The notes: generated by a model from the letters alone, not told the origin. A stretch of DNA of 64,000 nucleotides from Drechmeria coniospora (GCF_001625195.1 NC_054390.1:2814027-2878026); one strand, 5' to 3'; shown: positions 39,101 through 51,718, numbered from the stretch's first letter. Translations and numbers: made by a program.

Positions 39101-39677
39101 TGGTCCAGATATTGCGGCGGCAACTCTTGACCGCTCTCCTCCTGATCCTGCGCCTCTCTCAGATGGAGGTGGTGGAGAGAGTGGTGGTGCGAGACTGAGC
39201 TGGCGGGCGAGGAGCTGCTGGAGAACTTGGCGGATATGGTGGAGAACCAGGAGTTGCGCCGTTGCGGTGACGTTCCGTAGCCCCCCTGCTGCTTGTCCAT
39301 CGAGCCCGATCGCGACATTCGTCTCACGGTTGATGTGCCGCTCGTGCTGGATGGGCTCCGTCCCGGCTGGCCGTTTGCCTGGACCCTATCCGCCACCTCC
39401 GACGTGCCCTGCGGATTGCGGGCACTCAGGGACGAAGTGGGAATCGATCGCGGCCGGGCGGGAGAGGAATCGTTCGGTGGCGACGTCGACGGTCGAAGCT
39501 GCTTGTCTGCGCTGCCGTGTCAGCCTCGTGCTCCCCTGCCCATGGACAGGCGGCCGCCGAGCAGGAGCATCGGACCGGCCCCGAAGGATGGGCATGAACT
39601 GTCACTGCGTATCTGGACGTACCTCGTGGCGAGCCCTGCGTCATCCAACTGACGTCGACGCCGTGGACCTGCTCCAT
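35555..39677 (-). CDS. Large leucine-rich-repeat (RNI-like) protein, MHP1-related
   Basis: Exons are 39677-39623, 39506-37133 and 37058-35555 (1310 residues, frame intact). It starts MEQVHGVDVSWMTQGSPR and joins DKQLRPSTSPP over the first intron. A Ser-rich N-terminus leads to GLVDRVTLNIDRFRERCPIS and RRVSFCVDVEIAPLPKYSDA, then a Lys/Ser/Ala/Glu repeat region (about 290-370), a basic coiled stretch (KKKDKKKKSEEERKARKERR) and leucine-rich repeats (LDLTDCWLQLPDLITLGDYL, LGLAHNCLDEAGVEMAAKYL, LDLGGNDLRHHMEKLAG). The C-terminal part is low in complexity and rich in Ala and Asp/Glu. Fungal proteins of this plan are usually called cell wall biogenesis / microtubule-interacting Mhp1-like; that name is from memory and the role is inferred. 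The first-exon start is favoured over a GTG inside exon 2 because the junction continues one frame. Confidence 0.82.
38452..38690 (-). repeat. 15-bp coding minisatellite (KSAES-type repeat)
   Basis: About 16 units of a 15-bp sequence (TTCGGCAGACTTGGA on the plus strand) encode five-residue repeats such as AESKS, AETKS and VETKS in the MHP1-like protein. The middle copies are identical at DNA level, pointing to recent expansion. All copies keep the frame. Confidence 0.93.
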
Positions 39678-39928
39678 GTCTGCGGCGGGAGCGCCTTCGC
39701 CACGCGGAGGAGGGCACACGGCTCAGGTGAGACAAGACCAGAAGGACTGAGAGATGAGGTGACGGGAGGAAGGAAGACGGAACGGCGTCCGCGTCAGGCG
39801 GCTGCCATGGGAGGAAATTTAACTCTGGTGTGTGCGGGTGAGAGTGGATGATGGCGGTGTTTTGGCCGGTGGAGGATAGAAGGCTGGAGTTGGTACGTTG
39901 CTTTCTCAGCCGTTTGGTTCCAGACGAT

Positions 39929-40075
39929 GTAGGAGGCGATAGGATAGTGATGGGATAGGATAGGATTGGATAGGATAGGATAGGATAGGGTAGGGTAGGA
40001 TAGGATAATAGTGTAGGATATGGTAGGATGGGATGGGATAGGATAGTAGGAAAGGATGGGATAGGATAATAGGGC
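39929..40075. repeat. GGATA pentanucleotide microsatellite
   Basis: Long imperfect run of AGGAT/GGATA units with GGGTA variants, upstream of the MHP1-like gene. On the other strand it reads TATCC. Confidence 0.92.
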
Positions 40076-41847
40076 ATGTCTGGGGTTGACCGTTAGTGGC
40101 CGAAACGCTAATTAGTACTAGCCATGTATTACCAAGGTCTAACCAGGTGCTGGTTACATGGCGGGGTAGCATCACTACTGTACGCCGTACTCTGCACATG
40201 AACATGTACTTGTACCTGAAAGAAGTACCTACAGCTTGGTGCAGGACTTGTACCTGTACTCTGGTGTCAAGGTTGTTCAGGTAACAGTCCAGGCCTGTCT
40301 CCCCTGCCGTCATCGATTACTACCTGTAGGGCCCAAGGTGCATCAGTCGCTTGCCCCCAACCCCACCTCGCAGAAGCGGCCACGGCGCTGGGGAGGCTTA
40401 CCAAAGCGTCAAAGAACGGTTAGCGTCACAACCGGCATGTAAGTACAGCAGCCTGTAGGGGTACTTGCGTGTACTGTACATGTACAGGTATGTACGGAGT
40501 ACAGTAATTACCCCATACATGTAATTGTTGTACATGTACGTGTGCATGCATGTACATCGAGTACATGTATACTGCAAGTACGGAGTAGGTGTACAAGTAA
40601 TTCTCACTGCGTAACTTGTGCAACTTCTCTGTTCTCCGAACCATGCCCTTGTATACGTACTACTGAGCAGGTAGGTAGGTGCTGGGTGCTCGATGTACCC
40701 TGAGCAGCAGTACCTAGCATGGGCCTAGCTGTAGTAGGCATGCAGTGCTGCACTGTAGTTGTATGTACATGTACCAAGTTCTGCGTTCAGGCACGCTCGT
40801 CGGAGGGGGTTAGTGGTGCGAAAACGTCGCTGGCCCACCGCTTGCCTCGCTGGAACGCAAGTACAAGTACGAAGACTTGCGTTGGTAACTCGTTCAGTAC
40901 ACGCGCCGGCGGGACTGGCAGCCCCTCCTTGTCTGGCTGACGATGCGCTGTAGCCAGCTTCGGCGGCGGTCATCCAACACCACCGTCCACCCGGGACAGG
41001 CCCTGCAAGCCGGTATTATTATACAGGTGCCAAATTCGGCGCCTTGCGCTGCAATGATGCGTTGGCCAACGCACCCCGAGTGCCAGGTGGTCCGCGTGCA
41101 GCATGTACCTCTTGGTATCTGCAAACAGATGCGACCACGCAGCGCCGCCATCGGCCCAGCATTTTTGACGTTGCTCGTGGGAGAGCGAGGTTAGCAGGTA
41201 CGGAACGCGTACTTGGCCCGCAAGGAGAGAATTTGTCAAGGCCTCTGTGTGGTGCCAGCTCATGCTTGGCCAGCCCCGTCCGTCACTTACATACCTCTCT
41301 GTCCATCCATCCATCCTGCCGACTCTCCTCTCTCCATCCATTCTTCTACTCCTCTCTTGCCTTGATGGCCCATGGGGGGAGGGAGAGCTCGCCGATGGCC
41401 GGTGCCGACGAGCTTCAGACGACCTGTCGGCTGTGCAAACACCCATCTCCATCTCGCCATGGCCACGTTCCTCGCATCGCCATCCGTGCCCTCGCTCCTT
41501 GGCCGCCGTCTTGTCAGGTGCACCGTCTCCGTCGCTCCGTCGTTTTGAGTCACAATCGACTGGCCGCCGTCGCTTTGTTTCACTGGTCTTTCACATCGCC
41601 CCGGGAGAGGGGCGCTGACGAGCAAGCTGGCCTTTCGGAAGAAGGCGGCGGAGATGCCCTTTCGCCACCTCACCCTTCACGGCGAACCCAGAAGGAAGCA
41701 GGGGTGCGGACGGTACGGAGCGTTGCTGAACATGCGAGAATTCAATCCTACGGACCAGTGCCTGCATCCCACGTCGCCCTTCCTCGGATCCTGCCCGTCC
41801 CCAACGGCACCGGCTGGAAAGCGCGCGATGCTCTCGACGAAACAAGC

Positions 41848-41886
41848 AGACCTAGAAGCAGACCTGGAAGCAGACCTGGAAGCAGA
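41848..41886. repeat. 12-bp CAGACCTGGAAG repeat
   Basis: Three and a half copies in tandem. No coding role is apparent. Confidence 0.8.
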
Positions 41887-42250
41887 GTGACCGCTGCACG
41901 CATTCATTCCACCCACTCGCTTTTATGCATTGCTTGCTATCGTGAGTTCGTGAGTTCGTGAGACGCAATTTCCTTTCGTCTTTTCGGTCATCCTGTCGTC
42001 CGAGCCCGGCGGCCCATGCCGCGATGAAAGCGAATCTTGGCTGCCGAGGTCCTGGCCGTGGCCGACGGCATGCGTTACACCTCTCCGTCCACGGAGGGCC
42101 ATGCCCTGCGGCTCATTCTTTCCGTCGTTTATCAATCATCATGATCGCCGATGGTTATTTGATACCAACAAAACAAAGGGGGGGAAGGGGGGGGAGGGGG
42201 CGCTTTCGAGGCAACGTCGGTAAATGCTGCGAGGGCGTGGCATCGCCTCC

Positions 42251-43061
42251 TCAACGAGCCGACCACTTCATCAGAAACTGCACAACGGCCTCGAGGTTCG
42301 TCTCCTCCTTGGCGCTGATGCCGTAGCAACACACCTCGCGGTTGTGGATGCTCTTGAGGTCCATCTCCTCGATCAACTCGTCGACCGTCAGCTTCTGCGG
42401 CAGGTCGGACTTGTTGCCGAGCACGAGGAGCGGGATGCCGGCCAGGGACGCGTGGGCCAAGAGCGAGTGGAGCTCATCCTTGGCCTGCGGCATCTGCGCC
42501 GGGTCGGCAATGTCTACGATGAAGACGATGGCGTTGACGCCGCGGCAGTACCTCTCCCACATGCACCTGAACCGCGGCTGACCACCTATGTCCCAGCACT
42601 TGATCGAAACGTGCCCGCGATGGACGCGTTTCATGTTGAAGCCGACGGTGGGGATGGAGCTGGAGCAAAGGCAGGAGTCAGCAGACGAGCGAGCCTCGTG
42701 GACCGGCATGTTTTCCGCACTCTAGAGTGAACTCGCCGCCCTGCAACGACGAGATTAGCCGGGCGCGTCCGGTGCTCGCGAGGAAAAGGGACACGGCCGT
42801 ACCGCCAGCACCCTCAGCAGAGATGTCTTGCCGGCATTCTGCAGACCGACCAAGGTCACCTCCATCTCCATGGACCTAATTTTCCGTCAGCCTGGACCAT
42901 GCTCCGGCTGCGGATCGGACACGTTCAAGCCTCGTCGCAGAGGCCGTCAAAGACTGGGTCAACGACCCGTCGATTGCACCATGGCGGCGGCACCAGTGCC
43001 GATGGACTCACCAAAAGGTCCGAAGGAGCCAATCGTACACCTTTCGAAACAGGCCTGCCAT
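42251..43061 (-). CDS. arl8: ARF-like small GTPase, Arl8 family
   Basis: Four exons: 43061-43012, 42875-42803, 42740-42721 and 42659-42251 (183 residues; introns of 136, 62 and 61 bp). One exon is only 20 bp long. The assembled start MAGLFRKVYDWLLRTFW is the amphipathic helix typical of Arl8, with no Gly2, so it is not myristoylated. Nucleotide motifs in order are GLQNAGKT (G1), DSIPTVGFNM (switch I), WDIGGQPRFR (G3), NKSD (G4) and ISAKEE (G5). Arl8 acts on lysosomes/vacuoles and links them to kinesins; fungi with long hyphae keep it while Saccharomyces lacks it. The exon junctions are supported by exact agreement with the family (LAGGEFTL then DSIPTVGF). Confidence 0.96.
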
Positions 43062-43157
43062 GTTGACGTCGGCTCTCCCGAGGGATCGTACGGAGGATGG
43101 GTCCCAACGGCGACCGTTTGCGCGATGAGAGCCGGCGAGGAGATGGGCTTCGGTCGA

Positions 43158-43159
<2 letters not shown>

Positions 43160-43199
<40 letters not shown>
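43160..43199. repeat. GAC trinucleotide microsatellite upstream of arl8
   Basis: Thirteen GAC units in a row about 100 bp upstream of the arl8 start codon, in its probable 5' leader (GTC repeats on the transcribed sense). Confidence 0.92.
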
Positions 43200-44710
43200 C
43201 GCCTTGGATCAAGGAATGGCAAGAACGCTACGCAGCCGCCGCCGACGAGGGCGCTGGATGGACGAGTTCGCAGGAACGATGCGTCGTTTCGGCCGCGAGA
43301 GGGACGGTCCGCCGGTGGATGGGCGAGCGCAACCTCTCCCACCTAGGGCCCCTCGGTGACGTCGGGTGCGCCCTTTGTCGAGCCGTCGGTCGTCTCGAGC
43401 GTCTCGAGCGTCGTCTCACGTCGGCTGCCGTGTACGTCGCACGCTGTTGGGAGGATGATGGAACGGGGGACCGGCGCTGCCGTCGCGATGGTGACGTAAA
43501 ATCGGCAGCGACGACGGGCGATGAGCAGCAGAGCACCTCGCGTAATATGGAGGGGACCGCCGTCGTTCCTGGGCGGGCAGAGCAGTCAGACAAATGGAGG
43601 AGGGCGACGAGTCGAGCTTGGGTGGATGGATGGATGGATGGGTACCGCAGCAGCAGGGACGGAACCGTGATCCATCACCCATGCCTGCCGTGGAGGACCC
43701 CACTCGGGCGGGATGGCGGGCACCAAGACGCAAGCCCGGAGCGGGGATGGGGACCCTGTTCAGAACCGGTACAGTGCTAGGTACTGAAAAGTACCTATGA
43801 TACTTGCATGAATACTTGCATGTAGGTACCTGAACGGAGGACTCGTTCGGGTACTTGCGCTGCGCCGAAGCTGCTAGTGCTGCCAATGCGCATGTACTGC
43901 AGGTAGTACCGACAAGTATCAGTACGCCGTCCTTTATACACCTGGATACTGCACTTGCAGTGCACTGTAGGCGTACACAGTGCTCCGTACATGTTCATGT
44001 ATGGTTCATTGGTTACTAACGTTCCATTCTTGCCATGCTCGACGGCGCTCGGCATTACTTGCAGAATCCCACCATTCGCCGTACGTACAGCACTGTTAGT
44101 AATTAGTGTAGACCTGCAAGTACAGAGTGCTCATAGGTGTGCATGTGTTCTGGTGGGCGTGTCCCTCAAGGCCCCAAACTCGAGGTCGGTGTAGCAAGCC
44201 AGTCCAAGGTCAGAACTAGGAGCTTGTTGGACGAGGGACGGAATAGGTTGCGATACGAGCCGTGCGTCCTGCGCGCTCGCCTTTTTGTCGACAGCCGGGC
44301 GCACGGAGGCCATGCTGTGAACTTTTCGTTTTCTGTCTCGTGCGAGGCCGATAGGCGAAACTTGAGCCGAGCAGCTGAGTTGGCAAGTTGGTATCTGGAT
44401 TACAGCAAGTTACTAGGTATGTAGGCACTTTACTGCGGTGCTTGGTGTAAGTACCTAATAGCTGTAAGTAGGTACTTAGTGTTAGGCCCCTAGTACTAGG
44501 TACCGAGGCATGTGCGCGGTAAAGGCCTCAACTTAGTACCTAGTAGTCAAGTCCACTAGCAGGCACGAGCGCCGTACTATTAGCACACTATGCATGCATG
44601 GCATTCATGGCGGCCTGGGAGGTGGCGAGTAGTGCCTAATCACTACCAGTACGGCATACAAGCACCTCGGAATGCTATGGCAAGGAGTTTTGCAAACCGG
44701 TCAGGAGTAT

Positions 44711-44827
44711 TACTCCGCGATCCATATACTCCGTGATCCATATACTCTGTGATCCATATACTCCGTGATCCATATACTCCGTGATCCATATTCTCCGTGG
44801 TTCATGTTATATACTCCGTGATCCATG
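44711..44827. repeat. 16-bp tandem repeat TACTCCGTGATCCATA
   Basis: Five consecutive 16-bp units (44711-44790) with at most one change each, then a degenerate unit and a further copy at 44812-44827. The unit begins with TACTCCGT, the left part of the genome-wide GTACTCCGTAC word. Confidence 0.93.
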
Positions 44828-47695
44828 TAAACCATCTACCAAGTGACGACAAGTACTCTGCAGTGCTACAAGTACGAAACAAGTACAAGTACTGCTGTAC
44901 TACCTGGTGCTTCAGTGCGTACGGATACTGCAAGTGTGTGCCAATCACCTACAACTACAGTACAGTAATACAGTACTGGTGCTTACTCCATACGTAGGTA
45001 CCTACAAGTACAACTATGCCCGAGTACTGATGGAAGTTACCTGCAGCGGCACACCGTACCTGCCTTCAAAGTTGACCGCATCGACCGGGAGGCAGGAACT
45101 GCCCCCAACTTGAGGATGAGAGGCAGGAATGACAGACCTTGGGTCGCGAGCATGGAACGTCGGGGATGCTGTCGGCCCGCGTCTTCTGCAGTCACCAGAC
45201 CTCGCTGCCAATGACGACGGCCACGACAGATGCACAGCCAGTCGTCGAGCTTCCTGCACCCGACCGGTGCGCTGCTGATCAGGTCCGGCTGGGGCCCTTT
45301 TCAGACGGCCATGGGTCTTGATTCTTCGTTCCCATCCTCCTTCCGCTACGTCGCTCATTCGCCAACGCAATGGGGGAGGGGAGGGGGCCGATCCTTGGGC
45401 GAAATCAGTGGCCGCTCCCAGCATGTGAACGCACAGTCGCCGACGACGCGTCGGAAGACGGTGATGCCAAGCGTCGACGGGCTGCCTGCCCACCTGGAGC
45501 GTGTTGCATTGTCATGGCCGTCCAGCACCACGCACGGCTGCTCCGATCAGGGCGGTCCGCCGGGACGGACTCTTCGTCGACGTCCATCCGTCGGGTAGCA
45601 TGCACGCCTGAGCGTGAGACTCGCCTCGTTTGACTGGCTGCCGTGCGATGGGGCCGTTGCCGGACGAACGCATGCGCCAAAAAGGTGGTCACCGGCCGTT
45701 CGCTGCGTGTGCATGTGTGCCGGCCTGCGTGCCTGTCGTCTGCCCGCATGCATCCGCGAGGTGCCGTCCCGGTCGATGACACCAAGCGGCAGGCAGCGAG
45801 TGACTCGAACCGGCGCCGCGCAGCGAGCGAGCACGGCCATCTTCGTCGAATGGAGAGATGATGGCATCTTTCGTCGATGCCACCCAACTCCGGACGCCTT
45901 CCCAGATGCCTCTGCAGCCGAGGGCGGCACACCCCTGCGCCCCGACGCCGTCCCTCAACCGTGCATTGCATGATCGAGGCAGTCCTGGTTGGTCGCCGCC
46001 ACCGTCGCTCGACATGCTCGTGCTGGGTCGCCGTCACGGGGGAAGCTGCATTGCATGTACTCGGTACTCGGGAGCCCGTCGTGCTCGGCAGCCTGATTCG
46101 CACGAGCGGCATGTGCTGGAGCCGGAGAGTGAGGGCCCCTCGAATCGACCTGGTGTCCTTGCGACGGCGCGCGGCGCAGCCCCGAATCCACGTGCCGTGC
46201 TCTTCCTTTCCATCACGAAGCAAGCGCGCGCACTCATCCATGCCAAGCCGCCGGCAAACGGTCGCGAGCCGAGCACGCACCGTCGGGCTGCCACCGCCAT
46301 AGATGGTGCGCGGTGCATGCGAGGACGAGCAGGTGGCTTGGGCCGGACGGCGCCGGCAACGTCGTTGGGCCTCGTTGGGCTTCCTGCGCGTCTTGACCCT
46401 TCACAAGCTTTCCGCCTGCCGGCATGCAACCTACATGTGCACGAGGGCCCTGCAAGGCAGGCCGGTGCCAAGTCCCGAGTGAAATGACAACTTGGAACCA
46501 GCAGCAGCCCAAGGGCATTCGACCCAGCCAGCGAGCGGATGGATGATCTGCCAAGACGGAGTCACCACGTGATGGCTGTCTGTATTTTCCGCGTCATCTG
46601 CCTGTCCTTCTCCGCGTATTGCAGCCCGGAGAGCCTGGATGCCTGCTGTGTCCCCCCAAACCGTGGTGCCGAATCCTGATGCCACCACGGAGTGCCGCGG
46701 CATCATGACCATGTCTCGCCACCAAGGACCGGAACCGGTACGCACGGGGGAAAGGGTGCGCTCGCTTGCCGTCAATCCTCCTCCGCCCTGCAGAGATATG
46801 CTCCTGCGGGGTGCAGTCGAAATATGGCACATGGTTGTCTGCCCAACCATGTGCGGATCCACTCATCACTTGTCCGTCTTGCCCGGACCCTTGTGGCCGC
46901 CGGGTGACGGCTACCTGCGGCGATGGAGCGACGGGCAAAAATCCGACCCTGCCTTTCTGGCTGTCATCTGCTCTTCGACTACTGTCTCGGCCATTCGACC
47001 GATGGATGACATGACATGACATGGACTCGAGAAGGCGACACCAAGAACCCAAAGCTCAGAGATGCCACCCTATCCTTCACCGATGACATCTCAAGTCGCT
47101 CAACGTATTTGCCTCACGCATCGCGGCATCACCCTCCATCTCACGCATTTGCACCTCTACTGCCGTACACTGCGTCCCGACCTTTCGTTCCCACCAATGT
47201 TGAATAGCTTGCTAGCCTGACCTGTCATTCCGTCACGCGCCCTGCTTCATAAGCTACCAATCAGCGCAATTTCCTCTCCCAGTGTACAAGTCTATCTGCG
47301 TCGATGAGTGAGCGAGCTGCACGTTGGGCCGGCAGCCTCAGCGTCGATGGCAGCCACCGATGCGGGAACGCACGATGCGATGTGCTCCGTATGACTTTCT
47401 GTGGGCATGCCGATTTTCCCGCGTAATGGATACATTGCCGTACTGCATCTGCATTTGCAGTGCGTGAGTGGCGAGCGGTTGGGTTTGATCTACATAAGGA
47501 GCATTTTGTTGTTGAATGCAATGGACAACTAATCGAACCGTGCACGTGTTGCAACATTTGAATTAATTGCAGTGCACAGGGCGTTCATACTATACTGCAA
47601 GTAAGTATATGCAAGCACAATAATACATGCAAGGGTACATGAGCCTCGGGGTAGCAACGCCAAGCTAGTGTGTCCCCCACCCGCCCCCCGCTTTC

Positions 47696-47715
47696 CTATC
47701 TTATCGATAAGATAG
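47696..47715. promoter_or_regulatory. Perfect 20-bp palindrome containing four GATA motifs, rpa135 promoter
   Basis: CTATCTTATC followed directly by its reverse complement GATAAGATAG, about 250 bp before the rpa135 ATG. It contains two WGATAR-type sites on each strand (GATAAG and AGATAG). GATA factors in filamentous fungi (AreA, SreA, WC-type) bind such pairs. A role here is inferred; a chance palindrome of this length is unlikely. Confidence 0.5.
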
Positions 47716-47963
47716 ATGGTTGGAATGCATTCATCGATCGACAACTTTTTTCTCTGCCAAACAATTCGAAAGGCGAAAGTGATTCCGACCTTCTGTTCAA
47801 CACAACCTGGCGACAGCCCCGAGCAACCGAACCGGCGGGCAACCCTTGGGATCGGAGTCGATGCCAATTGGGCTGTAATTCTGCAATTTTGCCTGCCAGA
47901 TCGAGTTCATCGTCAAGCCTCACGCGCCGACGTCGACGACTCCAACGCTCTACGCTCCTCAAC

Positions 47964-50900
47964 ATGGCCCCGTCCATGCCTACGGACCAGCAATGGGACC
48001 ATGAGTATAATACTCTCCGTCGCGAAAAGCTATTTCGAACCCCTCCATCGGATCACACGGCGTATCCCGCCCTCCAATCAGCCATTGATCCTCATCTAGA
48101 GTCGTTCAATAACATATTCGGCGACCATGGCAAGACCGGCTTGCTAGCCCACGGATTGGCCGACATCGGCTCCCGAGTCTTTCTTGATGGAGATGGCAAA
48201 ACCGGACCAGAGCACGGCAATCGCCTCAGCATTCGCATCAAGGATGTGAACCTTCAAAGGCCTCAGCTCCCGCCCGCCAATAAGATGGCACGCCACAGGG
48301 AGATATTCCCGGCTGAGTGCCGAGAGAGGCACGTCTCGTACAGAGGAAAGCTTTCTGCCACCTTTGAGTATACCGTCAATGGCGGAGATGCCGTCGAGTT
48401 TGTTCGAGAACTGGGCCTCGTACCCGTCATGGTCAAGGTAGAATTTCCCCCTTTTGTCCCGCTTCACTACGCAAGACGCTGACGGCCTCGCAGTCGAACC
48501 GATGCCACCTCCAAAACAACTCGCCGGCTTTGCTCGTTCAGCGCAAGGAGGAATCGGAAGAGCTTGGCGGGTACTTTGTCGTCAACGGCATCGAAAAGAT
48601 TATCCGACTGCTGCAGGTGAACAAACGAAATTTCCCCATGGCTATCAACCGGCCGAGCTTTCAGAACCGTGGGGTCGGCTACACGCCCTATGGCATCATC
48701 CTTCGATCTGTCCGACCCGACGAAACGTCACAAACAAACGTCCTGCACTACCTCAACGACGGAAACGTCACCTTTCGCTTCTCGTGGAGGAAAAACGAAT
48801 ATCTCATTCCCGTCGTCATGATTCTCAAGGCTCTGATGGAAACGAACGACCGAGAGATCTTCGAGGGATTGATTGGTCCTTTCGGATCCAAGTCAACCGA
48901 GAACACCTTCCTGACTGATCGAGTCGAGCTGTTGCTGCGAACGTACAAGACCTATGGTCTTTATAGCAGGTTCGAGACGCGGGCCTATCTGGGAGAAAAG
49001 TTCCGAGTCGTCCTTGGCGTTCCCGAGACCATGTCAGACTACGACGTTGGTACCGAATTCCTACGGCGAATCGTCCTCGTTCATCTCGGCAACGTCGACG
49101 TGACGGAAAAGCAGGACGAGGAAAAGTTCCGTCTCCTGCTCTTCATGACGCGCAAGCTCTACGCATTGGCTGCCGGCGAGTGTGCCGTCGATAACCCGGA
49201 TGCCATCCAGAACCAGGAGATTCTGCTCGGCGGTTTCCTCTACAGCCAGATTCTCAAGGAAAGGCTCGACGAATTCCTCAGTGTGGGCGTCCGCGCCTCC
49301 TTGAGGGACTATCTCCGCCGACATCCAGCCGTTTCATTCACATCCGAAGAGTTCCGAAAGGAATTTCCGGGCAATATTTTCAGAAAGGCCAACGAGAACA
49401 TCGGCAACGCCCTGGAATACTTCTTGTCCACCGGAAACATGCAAAGTCCTTCCGGATTAGATTTGCAACAGACGGCCGGCTTCACCGTCGTGGCCGAGAA
49501 GCTCAATTTTTTGCGATTCATCAGTCACTTTCGAATGGTCCATCGTGGCGCCTTCTTCGCCCAGCTCAAGACGACGGCTGTGCGAAAGCTTCTCCCGGAG
49601 TCGTGGGGTTTCATGTGCCCCGTGCACACCCCTGACGGTTCCCCGTGCGGCCTGCTCAACCACATGGCTCACAAGTGCAAGATCATGACGAGTTCGATCG
49701 ACGTGTCCAAGCTTCCGGCGCTCGCGGCGGAGCTAGGCATTGTGGAAACGTCTTCCGCTTCGACCAGCGAAAGCGTCGTGGTGATGCTCGACGGTAGGAT
49801 CCTCGGTTGGTGTACTCCCAAGGAGTCTCGCCGCATTGCCGACTGCTTCCGATACTGGAAGGTCGAGGGATCGCACGGCGTGCCGCTTCACCTCGAGATC
49901 GGATATGTTCCTCCATCACGCGGCGGCTCGTACCCTGGCATTTACATGTGCTCGACCCCGTCCAGGATGGTACGACCGGTCAAGTATCTGCCGCATCAAA
50001 AAGAAGACTTTGTCGGACCTTTCGAACAGCCATACATGTCGATAGCGGTGGTTCCGCAGGAGATCGAGTCTGGTCTGTCGACGCACGTCGAGTTTGAACC
50101 GACAAACATGCTCTCGATCCTCGCCAACATGACGCCCTTTTCTGACTTCAACCAGTCCCCCCGTAACATGTACCAGTGTCAGATGGGTAAGCAAACGATG
50201 GGAACGCCGGGCACGGCCATTCGATACAGAACAGACAACAAGTCGTACAGGATACAGACTGGTCAGACGCCCATTGTGCGGGCCCCGCTGCACAACGCGT
50301 ACGGCTTCGACAACTTCCCCAACGGAATGAACGCCGTCGTTGCCGTCATTTCGTATACTGGGTACGACATGGACGACGCCATGATCATCAACAAGTCGGC
50401 CCATGAGCGAGGCTTTGGACATGGCACAATCTACAAGACGAAAAAGATTTCGCTCAAAGACGATTCGAGGACGCGGGGTGCCAAGAGCATCACGAAGGCG
50501 TTCGGCTTTGCGCCTCACAGCTACATTGCGGCGACATACCAAGGCATGCTCGACGACGACGGCCTGCCGCACGTTGGTCGTTTGGTCCAAGAGGGCGACG
50601 TCGTCTGCGCCTGGCACACCGTCACGGCGGACTACAACGGAAAGCTGGTCAACCTCGACGGCATCACGCACTACGAAAAGTACAAGGACTCGGAGACGGC
50701 CTTTGTGGAGGAGGTGCGCCTGATCGGGGCAGAGAGCGGGTCGGAGCCTCTGCAGACCGTCTCGATCAAATTCCGCGTCCCGCGCTCGCCTGTCATCGGT
50801 GACAAGTTCTCGTCCCGTCACGGCCAGAAAGGTGTGGCGTCGCAGAAGTGGCCCGCCATCGACATGCCCTTCTCCGAGTCCGGGATCCAGCCGGACGTCA

Positions 50901-51718
50901 TCATCAACCCTCATGCCTTCCCATCCCGAATGACGATTGGCATGTTTGTCGAGTCGCTTGCTGGAAAGGCCGGGGCGCTGCATGGCCTCGCGCAGGACTC
51001 GACGCCCTTCAAGTTTGACGAGCAGAACACGGCCGGTGACTACTTTGGACACCAGCTGATGAAGGCCGGGTACAATTACCACGGCAACGAGCCGATGTAT
51101 TCGGGCATCACGGGCGAGGAGCTCGCGGCTGACATTTACATCGGCGTCGTCTACTACCAGCGGCTGCGACATATGGTCAACGATAAATACCAGGTCCGAA
51201 CGACGGGTCCTGTCGTGCCGACGACGGGTCAGCCAATCAAGGGCAGGAAGAAGGGCGGTGGCATTCGCGTGGGTGAAATGGAACGCGACGCGCTGCTCGC
51301 TCACGGGACTGCGTTCCTGTTGCAGGACAGACTGCTCAACTGCTCCGACTACTCCAAGTCGTGGATATGCCGGCGGTGCGGCTCGTTCCTGTCGGTGCAG
51401 CCGACGGTGTCGCAGTTCGCAACGGGAAAGAAGAAGACGCCAAGCATGGTGCGCTGCCGCGGCTGCGCCATCAAGCTCGACGAGACGGAGGGCGTGGACC
51501 TGACGGAGATTCAGGGTGAGATTTGGGAAGACGCCCAGGGCAACTGCTGGGTCGGGGGCGACCAGACAACGCAGGTGGTAGTGCCGGGCGCGCTCAAGTT
51601 CCTCGACGTCGAGCTCGCGGCCATGGGAATCAAGCTGAAGTACCGGATAGACCGTGGTGATGAGCCTCGCAAGGGGCCGATGCGGCCGATGGCGGCGCCG
51701 AGGCTGATCAAGGCGTGA
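47964..51718 (+). CDS. rpa135: RNA polymerase I second-largest subunit (Rpa135/Rpa2)
   Basis: Two exons, 47964-48437 and 48494-51718 (1232 residues), with one 56-bp intron joining VPVMVK to SNRCHLQ. The beta-subunit family is clear: GYFVVNGIEKIIRLLQ (lobe), LLPESWGFMCPVHTPDGSPC (fork region), GYDMDDAMIINKSAHERGFG (hybrid-binding and active-site region), KFSSRHGQKGVASQKWPAID (Lys residues near the catalytic centre) and a C-terminal zinc-binding module near 1117-1155 (CRRCGSF and CRGC). The AHERGFGHGTIY context and overall spacing mark it as Pol I rather than Pol II or III. It transcribes the 35S rDNA in the nucleolus. The ATG at 47964 is the first in a frame open from 47670. Confidence 0.96.

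Larger units (their letters stand above)
39678..42250. other. Gene-free region upstream of the MHP1-like gene
   Basis: It contains a GGATA microsatellite (39929-40075), GTAC words at about 40100-40270 and 40435-40780 (GTACGGAGTAC at 40494 and 40577), and a 12-bp CAGACCTGGAAG repeat (about 41848-41886). The rest is featureless GC-rich sequence, with G-rich runs near 42177-42200 next to the arl8 stop codon. No gene or RNA was recognised. Confidence 0.6.
43062..47963. other. Gene-free region between divergent arl8 and rpa135
   Basis: 43062-43760 is the GC-rich leader of arl8. 43770-45060 is a GTAC island that includes a 16-bp tandem array at 44711-44827. 45060-47600 is GC-balanced sequence without a convincing frame; a minus-strand frame at 45405-46280 is Arg-rich and domain-free. 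47570-47963 is the rpa135 promoter and leader, with a perfect 20-bp palindrome at 47696-47715. Confidence 0.6.

Noticed and set aside
41044..41961. 305-residue plus-strand frame in the 39.7-42.3 kb gap
   Set aside because: Low complexity, ends in a 12-bp repeat, no homologous feature recognised.
45405..46280. 291-residue minus-strand frame
   Set aside because: Composition is Arg/Ala/His-rich without structure; the plus strand has equally long meaningless frames in the same place.
47670..47963. N-terminal extension of rpa135
   Set aside because: Open frame beginning at a GTG; the first ATG (47964) gives the expected N-terminus and the stretch overlaps the promoter palindrome.
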